Below are positions 57,225 through 64,000 of a stretch of DNA of 64,000 nt, piece by piece; positions within the stretch are counted from its first letter, which is position 1, and each line of letters opens with the position of its first letter. A program made the position numbers and the translations under genes. Source of the DNA: Chinchilla lanigera (lineage: Eukaryota > Chordata > Mammalia > Rodentia > Chinchillidae); assembly GCF_000276665.1 (NCBI RefSeq), contig NW_004955447.1, forward strand, positions 15,697,244 to 15,761,243. Reading direction: 5' to 3'. The notes below the pieces were generated by a model. That model ran no database searches, was not told where the DNA came from, and saw nothing but the letters and a program-made list of their open reading frames with translations.

Positions 57225-57365
57225 CATATTCATTTAATTCTCCACACAACATTGAAGCAGATTCTGTAGGTTTCACTTTGTTCATTTTAATAGATGAGGG
57301 CCCTGAATTTCAAGTAGTGAAGTGACTCACCAGAAATCACACAGCTAGCAAAGAGGGGAGTTAAT
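57225..57365 (-). repeat. MIR SINE, antisense
   Basis: 'ttaattctccacacaacatt', 'ttttaatagatgagggccct', 'gaagtgactcaccagaaatc' and 'acacagctagcaaagagggg' are antisense MIR. 56.99-57.05 kb may be its upstream part, separated by the ID. Confidence 0.85.
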
Positions 57366-57476
57366 TATACAATTTTGCTGCCACAGAAATTGTCAGTGAG
57401 CATCTGTTTTACTGGGTGTGTACTTGGAAAAGTTCATTAACATGTAATATATATATTAATGTACAAAATGAAAATA

Positions 57477-57552
57477 GGGGTGGGGTATAGCTCGGTGATA
57501 ATGCTTGCATAATATCCCACATGCCACAAATGGTGTGGAGAATAAAAACATC
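57477..57552 (+). repeat. Decayed ID SINE fragment
   Basis: 'ggggtggggtatagctcggt' and 'gataatgcttgcataatatc' resemble an old ID head with the A box intact in outline. The 3' half is not recognisable. Confidence 0.5.
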
Positions 57553-57624
57553 TACCCCATTTGGTGTTGCCAAAATGAATCAATAGAGTATCTGTGAATA
57601 ATTAAAGTCAGGCACCGAGCAAGC

Positions 57625-57745
57625 CCTTAAATGTGTGGTGTTTGTGTATGTATGGGATTGTGTGTATGTGAGCCTTTGTAGGACTGTGTATGTAAGTGCA
57701 TGTGTACACATATGTGCATGTATGTCTATACGCATGTGTGTACCA
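57625..57745. repeat. TG/TGTA-rich low-complexity stretch
   Basis: Imperfect TGTG, TGTA and ATGTG units over about 120 bases. Confidence 0.85.
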
Positions 57746-59088
57746 AGATTCAAACCCAGGTCTTAGTTTGTGAGTTCTCAGCTGGTCATTTTTCCCCAGT
57801 GTGACTCACTCCCTTCTGGGCAGTAAGACTGTCTGGCCCCGTTCTTATCTTAGTGGAGTAGGGGGAAGGACGGAGCAGTGGGAGGTGTTTCCAGGTATTC
57901 ATGCGCCTGCACCTCCTCCCAAGCTTGGGAAGATGCTCGTCCTCTCCGGGCCTGGCATCTTCCGTGTCCAGTGGGTCACCGACGCAGTTCCACAACCTAG
58001 ATACTCTTGCAAGTTTCTTCGAGGTCTCCGAGCAAAGTGAGGCCGAGCTGCATGACTCTGGGTGTGAAACAAGGCGAGCTCATCTCGGGCACTCGGTGGA
58101 GACTGCCTCTGACTCGGGGGTGCTATGGATTCGGCCAGGCGAGTCACCTTGTGCTGAGAGCCCCCAAATCAAGTACATAATTACAATATAAAAACTACAA
58201 TTGTGAAGTAGAGCAGAGCCCACTGTGACTTTAGAATAGCCTTTCTTCTTTCCCTTTTAAAAAAATAGCAGGAAGTAGGTGATCCGGAAGTGCAGGAACA
58301 ATGGGTTTTTCCTGGAAGAGTGGCTCCGGGGCACTGACTAATTGCCCAGACATACTGGGCTGAAAGGCAGAGTGCAGAGCACAGACCCCAGGGAGAAGGG
58401 GCCCAGCTCACCTACAAGAGGCGCTTGAAGCCCAAGTTCCAGGACCAGAGCAGATTTCCTCCCTGTCTGGAGAGAATGAAAGAGAAACTGCTGCTAAGTC
58501 ACACTGGACCCAGAGACCATCAGTTTGTTAATCGGCAAACACGGCTACCTGGCTCGAAATTTGGAAAATTTCTTTGTATCAGGCAAGACAGCCGTCGGGG
58601 CTGCCTTTGTGTGCTTTGGTAAAGGAACTAACCTAGCGCTTTTGGAAATCTCAAAGATGGTGGAAGCACCGTCAGGGACGGTGTGTAGTTTTTTGGGTTC
58701 TTAGTTGTTGAATCCACCGAGTTCTGTGTTTGTATTTGGGAAACTTTGTATGTCAAATGGCACTTAGTAAACCAAGATTTACTTCCTGTCTTTAAAAATA
58801 ATTAATTACAATTTGTAAGAAATGAAACTAGTCCTGTGAATGTCCTATGAGCCTGAGGCACGCAGGTGTCAGTACACGGGGTGGATGTGATTCCAGCCAT
58901 GAGTGGAGACGTATGTTGCTTCAGCAGCCCCAAGCAGCCTTGGTACTGGTGAATGCTTGATTCCTCCAAGGCTTTGTGAAATGCTGAGAAGCCCTCTGCA
59001 GCTCTGCTTTTGTTTCTCCAGATCCTTCAGGGACCAGAAGCCTCAGCATCTGCTTTGCCAGGATCCTTAGGAAAGGAGGAAGTCCCTT
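57746..59088. other. Unassigned DNA with a CpG-rich islet (57775-58170)
   Basis: No repeat was recognised. CpGs cluster at 57.78-58.17 kb, and a splice-acceptor-like 'tcatttttccccag' ends at 57798 (see findings). Several frames overlap on both strands there, so coding use is not established. 58.2-59.09 kb holds nothing recognisable. Confidence 0.45.
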
Positions 59089-59409
59089 TTCAATGGAGTA
59101 TCAGGTTGAAGTCAAATTAATTGTTTTATTTATTTGCAAAATATTTAAAAATGAGAAAGAAAAATCTATCCATAATTCTGCCATTGGGACAATTATGAGA
59201 AGTATGTCTCTTTGTTCTCTCCTATGGTCTGTTCCAGAAACAACTGTCATAGCAAAATGGCATGTATTCTTCCCGTTTATTTCTTTTCTTAATGGTGCAA
59301 TTATATTTATACTTACTTTCTTAAAATGAGATGCAATTTACAATTTTTTTCCTTGGATTTCCATGTCAGCATCTGGAGTTTTTCCTTTTTAAAAATGGTT
59401 GCAATGAGA

Positions 59410-59815
59410 TATACACATATGTAAAATAATACCACCACTATGGAAAATAACTATAAAGTTAGGCATACACCTAACACATCACCCGCCACGCCCACTTCTA
59501 GCTGTTTATTCCAGGAAAATGAAAATGCACCCACACTGTACTTATATAAAATTTTTAATAGTCTTATTCACTGTAGCTCCTCTCTCCCCAGAAGAAATGG
59601 CATAAATGTCTATTTACTAGTGGATGGGAAAATGAATTTGCAGTGTGTCTATGCTACGGCACACTGCTCAACAGCATAAAGCAGCAAAACATAAATAGGT
59701 ACAGTGACACCGATGACTCTCAAGGGTTCCAGGTCAATGAAATAACTCCAACACGAAAAGCTGTGTGCTGTTTCCATCTCTGCAATGTTTTAGAACAGTG
59801 GAAACCACCAGCAGC
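59410..59815 (+). repeat. Old L1 (L1M type) 3' region
   Basis: 'taccaccactatggaaaata', 'actataaagttaggcataca', 'tattccaggaaaatgaaaat', 'ggcataaatgtctatttact' and 'gtctatgctacggcacactg' are diverged sense L1M landmarks in the same order as at 33.1 kb. An ID lies shortly downstream. Confidence 0.7.
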
Positions 59816-59852
59816 TCACTGCTTCTGAAACTGGGAAATATGAGGCTGGGGT

Positions 59853-59963
59853 GACAGAAAGGTTCTTTTTTTTCCGGGACCGGGAATCGAACTGACGACC
59901 TCGCGCTTGCCAGGCAGGCACTATGCCGCTGAGCTAAATCCCCGGCATGATAGAAAGGTTCTT
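59853..59963 (-). mobile_element. ID SINE, antisense, with 15-bp TSD
   Basis: Body 59868-59948: 'tttccgggaccgggaatcga', 'cctcgcgcttgccaggcagg' and 'ccgctgagctaaatccccgg'. 'gacagaaaggttctt' (59853-59867) recurs as 'gatagaaaggttctt' (59949-59963). It has a short tail and high CpG retention, which suggests a recent insertion. Confidence 0.96.
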
Positions 59964-60054
59964 GACTGTGCACAAATGACCAAAATTCATTCCGGCATCG
60001 GTGAATATGTAAGCTGCATCAATAAATTAAAAATAAAAAACATCTACAAACAGT

Positions 60055-60235
60055 TGGCATTTAGCAAAGTTTACTATGTGCCTCTTCTAAGCACTTTCCC
60101 CATACTAACTCACTTTGATCTTCACAGTGACCTTGGTAACCACTGTAATTTCCATTTTACAGATGTAGGAGACGCTGAAGAAATGTGCCTGGGGTCACCC
60201 AGCAGTGATGCAGTTATCATTCCAGGGCAGGTGAT
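60055..60235 (-). repeat. MIR SINE, antisense
   Basis: 'tttactatgtgcctcttcta', 'agcactttccccatactaac', 'ttccattttacagatgtagg' and 'cctggggtcacccagcagtg' give the antisense MIR core and 3' end. Confidence 0.88.
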
Positions 60236-60359
60236 TTCACTCCATCACTCATAAAATTCAGCTTCACCGCTCCACTGCTTGGACCTATGTTTGCAGCCAC
60301 TGTATGTGGATGGAACGCAATTTAGTCAGCTAGCTCACTTTTCTTCTTCTTTGCTGTTT

Positions 60360-60545
60360 TAGTGATTAATGAATATTCTTGTACCTGTATCTTCATTTCC
60401 TTATGCTTTTCCTTGAGTGGTTGTTTCCTGGAAATGGGATTGCTGGGTCAAATAATAGGTATATTTCATATTTCCATTAGATTTCCCTTTAAAGCATCTG
60501 CTAGGCACCAAACACATTTCCCCCTTCTCCACACACTTAACTGTG
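60360..60545. repeat. Ancient LINE-like repeat
   Basis: 'tgaatattcttgtacctgta' and 'tggaaatgggattgctgggt' are hallmarks of the same old repeat class as at 20.6 kb. Confidence 0.5.
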
Positions 60546-60551
60546 AAGGTG

Positions 60552-60921
60552 GCATGGTGTGGATAAATGTTCCCCAAAGCCCCTGGGCTAAAGGTTTGGT
60601 CCCCAGCTTGGGTTACTGGTTTCTGGTGGAAATGTTATGAGTACGGCCTGATGGGAGGTTTTAGGTCACTGGGGATATGGTCTAGAAGGGGACTGTGGGA
60701 GCCACTCCCTTCCTCTCTTGCTCTCGTGTTTTCTGGCAGTGTAGAAAGCTGTTTTGTTCCATGCTGTGTCCCTGTCATGATAAGCCAGCACAGGCTCAGG
60801 GCAGCAGGGCCTCTTGGTTATGGACCGAAACCTCTAAAACTGTCACTGAAATAAACATTTCTTTTTCATAGGTTGATTATCTCAGGTATGTTGTCACAGT
60901 AATAGAAAGCTGACTAAAACA
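60552..60921 (+). mobile_element. Solitary LTR, MaLR-like rodent family (copy C)
   Basis: 'ggtgtggataaatgttcccc', 'ggtcactggggatatggtct', 'cttcctctcttgctctcgtg', 'ttatggaccgaaacctctaa', 'ctgtcactgaaataaacatt' (AATAAA signal) and 'gaaagctgactaaaacac' give a nearly complete LTR. No internal sequence adjoins. Confidence 0.8.
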
Positions 60922-61070
60922 CTCTGTCCCGTGAACAGATGAATTGTGATTGTAGTAACTGTGGTGATTAAGTGGCTTGTGCTAAAACCCAACTCAGGTC
61001 TCTTGACTCCGTGTCTTTTGTGGATTCTACCATATATTAGTTGGTTGCTCTGTAATCATAATGGGAGCTT

Positions 61071-61266
61071 TGGTGATTTATTCTTGGCTTGTTTGTGTAT
61101 TTTTTGTCTTTTCTTGAGACAAGATCTCACTATGCAATTCAGGCTAGACTTGAACTCACTTTGCAGCCCAGGCTGGCCTTGAAATCATGGCGATCTTCCT
61201 GGCTTAGCCTCCTGAGTGCTGGGTGCCAGGATTACAGGCATCTACCAGCTGGTGATTTTTTCTTGG
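61071..61266 (-). mobile_element. B1 SINE with 29-bp internal duplication, antisense, 17-bp TSD
   Basis: Body about 61088-61249: 'tgagacaagatctcactatg', then two adjacent 29-bp units (61130-61158 and 61159-61187, the second 'ctttgcagcccaggctggcc' onward), 'gcttagcctcctgagtgctg' and 'caggattacaggcatctacc'. 'tggtgatttattcttgg' (61071-61087) recurs with one mismatch at 61250-61266. The duplication is the classic B1 hallmark and is missing from the copies at 5.7, 17.1 and 17.9 kb. Confidence 0.93.
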
Positions 61267-61622
61267 GATCCAGAATTTAGGCCAAGAGCTACCAAGTCAT
61301 TCACTACCATATGATCTCTGTTCTCTCTCAGTTAATGGGGATTTGTGCTCATGGAAAAATAGCCAAATATTATTTGGAGCTTAATGTTACTACAATGTAT
61401 TCATATTGAAACATGATTTCTATACTTTCAGTTATACCAAGTATATTCTTCTAATTGAAGAATACACACTGTACTTTCTTATCAAGTATTTGCTTGGTGG
61501 AGAGTCTGAAGAGGGATAGCCTAGAAAGCTTTACTTGATGTAGGAACACAGTCTGGTCATGAGACAATCAATAGACAATGGTGTGGATTTCCCAGGTTTC
61601 TTCTTCCTTTCCTGCAGTTTTT
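61267..61622. other. Unassigned AT-rich DNA
   Basis: No gene or recognisable repeat was seen. Confidence 0.45.
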
Positions 61623-61624
61623 AT

Positions 61625-61838
61625 GTCTTGCCATTGGTCTGCTCCTTACTGGTGGATTAACCTCAGGCAAGTGGGTTTCTCATTTGAGGCCTCCTATCCT
61701 CATTTGGAAAATGGGAGAAAGTGTCCTGTTCTATCATCTTGTAAGGAATGAGTCAAATGAGTCATGCTTGATGTCCTTCACCCTATCTGCCACAGAGGAG
61801 GTCTGAATAAGTGGTAGCTGGTTGTAGTGGCAGGAGCA
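61625..61838 (+). repeat. MIR SINE
   Basis: 'gtggattaacctcaggcaag', 'tgggtttctcatttgaggcc', 'cctcatttggaaaatgggag' and 'ggtctgaataagtggtagct' follow the MIR core and 3' end in sense orientation. Confidence 0.75.
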
Positions 61839-61859
61839 CAAGCCTCTGTTAAGACTGGA

Positions 61860-62198
61860 CAGTTAGCAGTCAAGCTGGGTACCATGTGTGCGCCATGTGC
61901 AGATTTCCTGAAGAGCATATGGAACCAACTTCCAGGGATTAAAATGAGGTTTATTCAGCAGTTGGAGGGGGTGGGGTGAGGAGATTCCAGGAAGAGATGA
62001 TATCAGGACACCACCAACCAGCCCCTTAAGTTGGGTTCCATTTTAAGACCGCCTTCCTGTTCTCCAATGACTTCTCTGAACGCTCCTTGGTTTGTTTTTC
62101 TCAACTAGCTCCTCTACCTCCTCTTGCCTTCAAGGTTCTATCTCTAACCTCTCCCACTTTTCATCTTTAGTCTCTGGCTGTTTATGCTTGGGTAAGTT
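61860..62198 (-). mobile_element. Possible LTR, antisense (weak)
   Basis: 'gaggtttattcagcagttgg' could be an antisense polyadenylation region of an LTR, followed by pyrimidine-rich text to 62.17 kb. The block ends where an L1 3' end starts. I do not recognise the family; the call rests on layout alone. Confidence 0.25.
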
Positions 62199-62202
62199 CA
62201 GA

Positions 62203-62568
62203 GTACTACTCTGCCATAAAGAAGAATGAACCTGAGTCACTTATAGGAAAATGGGTACACCTTGAAACCATAATCTTAAGTGAAATAAATCAGACTCACA
62301 AGTTTAGATACCACATGGTTTCTGTTAGATGAGAAATCCAAAATATAAGGAAAGAGGAAAATAAAAGACAGATAATAGGAAACAGGGAGATACGTGTTTT
62401 GCAAATGATAAGGGAACCAAAAGATAGAGGGAGGAGAAAGGAGTAGAGAAGAGGAAGAAAGAATAGCTAAAATGTGCTGTGTACATATACCAATTTCCCA
62501 CGAGAAATGTTATGCAAACACATACCCCAAACATGTACTAATAAAAAATAAAAAATGAAAAACAAGAA
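62203..62568 (+). mobile_element. Rodent L1 3' end (5'-truncated)
   Basis: 'agagtactactctgccataa', 'gaggaaaatgggtacacctt'-like text, 'tgaaataaatcagactcaca', 'cacatggtttctgttagatg', a purine-rich segment (62400-62465), 'caatttcccacgagaaatgt' and 'tgtactaataaaaaataaaa' (AATAAA and A-rich tail). It shares its 3' end with the copies at 24.7 and 27.5 kb. Confidence 0.88.
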
Positions 62569-63428
62569 ACTTCAGAATGATTGGAGGGAGATGAGGAAAA
62601 GGGTACTTTATGTTTTGACAGAAAGGAAAGATGGTTAGGGGTCTTGACTAACTTGAGATTAGGGTCTGGGTAGGAAGGAATTCAAATTAAAGTGGCACCT
62701 GCGGATGCAGCTTCTGCCATTGGCTTTCCTGGTGCTCAGTTAATTAAGTCTTTTTGCCAAAATGATAAAACGTTCCCCTACTGCACTCAGGGTAAGTTAA
62801 TATGAATTAATCAAACCCTGTGAAGTGTACTGAAGCGCTTATGACCCAAAGCCCTATCTAGGTATGTGTGGGAGCAATTTCACCAGATGTGAAAGTCAAA
62901 TTAACATTGTTGCTTACTACAGCTGGGGGAAGGTTTTATCTGAAAAAGAGGCTGAACCTGTTGGCAAAAACAAGACTTTAAGATTGATCCATAGTTCCTC
63001 AGATTCTTTGTCCTCTAATAATTAAGAGTTGGCTCTATGCCAATAACGAAGGAGCCTCAGAATTAATATGTGTGAGTGGGAGTGAATTACATTTTGATGC
63101 TTAATATTACCTGAAGATAACTACTGAGTCTCTAGGACTAGCCAAGAAATCTCATGAAAAATTTCTCTTTTTGATACATTGGCTCCTGTTTTATTGGTGT
63201 AGTGAGCCAATGAAAATAATAATTTTTACTTTTCTGGTTTATTTTGTGGGTTGGACCCAGGAGCTAAGGAACTCAAGGTTGAAAAAGGACAGAAAGAGAA
63301 ATGGATGAATAAAAGTTCCTCCTGACCCCGCTCCGAACTCTGAGTAAGGAATGTTCATGACCTTCAGTGGTGTGGCCTGCCCGCCACCCTCACCATGCAG
63401 ACTTTATCTCTTTCTTCTGGAGAATTGC
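62569..63428. other. Unassigned DNA
   Basis: No gene or recognisable repeat was seen. Confidence 0.45.
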
Positions 63429-63429
63429 A

Positions 63430-63862
63430 TCTCTCTGACGCTGCTTTTAGGGTTTGGACAGAGATGGTGCTGCCATCTTGGTCCACTGGGGACTCAGGCT
63501 CAGCCAGTGAGAGCACCATATGGCTCTGGCCACAGTCATTAATTCTGAAGTGGGCCCTCGACCAGTGTCAGAGCAAACAGAGACAACTGTGAGGCACTTG
63601 TACAAACTCTTAGGAGAGAGATCACTTCTGGTGGGATTGTTAAGCATGTAGAATATATGTGTAGTGCTACCAAAGTCTATCTTGCTCTCAAGGAAGGAAG
63701 CTCCCCAGAAAACAAAACCAACATGAGAAAACAGACAGCCAGGGTGTGGGTACCAATTCCTGATGATGTTGTATGAGGATCTGGGTGCAGAATACCTGGA
63801 GTCCGAATCTCTTGGACAAATAAACTCACTTGAGTTGGGGTGGGTGAGTTGAAGCCAGTGTG
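63430..63862 (+). repeat. Probable ancient LTR or other old eutherian repeat
   Basis: 'gtgctgccatcttggtccac', 'tggctctggccacagtcatt', 'gagaaaacagacagccaggg' and 'ggacaaataaactcacttga' then 'gttggggtgggtgag' loosely follow an old repeat ending in a 'ccaataaattcc...gtttgagttgggtttc' block. A 156-codon minus frame (63447-63917), the longest in the window, lies across it and is therefore not a gene candidate. Confidence 0.35.
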
Positions 63863-64000
63863 ATATTTTTTTCTCTTTCAGCCTCACTAGAACAGAAAAA
63901 ATATACAAATATACCAATTTATAGCCTAGCAGAGTAAAAAGTTACAATATTTTGTTAATTTGCATGGTATTGAGGAAAGAAATAAAGTATCTCAGTGATG

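Noticed and set aside
63447..63917. Longest open frame in the window (156 codons, minus strand)
   Set aside because: It lies across a probable old repeat, has no recognisable domains or similarity, and its length is within chance expectation for 64 kb.

Overview
This is nuclear DNA from a placental mammal, almost certainly a rodent outside the mouse/rat group. The evidence is the set of interspersed repeats. There are about ten near-identical tRNA-derived ID SINEs, nine with obvious target-site duplications. There are B1-type SINEs and one B1-dID dimer, rodent L1 3' ends, and a family of MaLR-like solitary LTRs. Beneath these lies an older eutherian layer of MIR, L2, MER5, MLT1-type LTRs and old L1. 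The ID subfamily (internal 'cctgcctggcaagcgc') differs from the rat/mouse BC1 type. I recall similar forms from squirrel-related and hystricognath rodents, but the species cannot be fixed from the window.

No protein-coding gene can be supported. The open frames are short (156 codons at most), overlap each other on both strands, and mostly lie in or across repeats. No tRNA, rRNA or snRNA gene was recognised; the tRNA-like hits are ID SINEs. The window is best read as an intergenic stretch or part of a large intron.

Layout. 1-14 kb is mostly unassigned AT-rich DNA with MIRs, an ERV1-like LTR, two MaLR-like LTRs and CA/GT microsatellites. 14-25 kb is denser: an L2 split by a B1, a second L2 split by an LTR, old L1, the first ID element and the only B1-dID nearby. 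25-37 kb carries four antisense ID copies, three L1 3' ends, a split old L1 with an unidentified 410-bp insert, an MLT1-type LTR and a MER5-like DNA transposon relic. 37-46 kb contains a degenerate antisense L1 (ORF2-like) and a long homopurine tract. 46-60 kb has five more ID copies and an unidentified 221-bp retroposed sequence with a clear target-site duplication. 60-64 kb has another LTR, a B1 with the 29-bp duplication, a MIR and an L1 3' end.

The most interesting leads are the unidentified retroposed block at 54.4-54.6 kb, the insert with an 8-bp duplication inside the old L1 at 33.4-33.8 kb, two CpG-rich islets (30.1-30.4 and 57.8-58.2 kb), and one ID-related SINE (11.3 kb) of a different lineage from the rest. 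Family names are assigned from memory of consensus sequences, not from a database search, and boundaries of old repeats are approximate.
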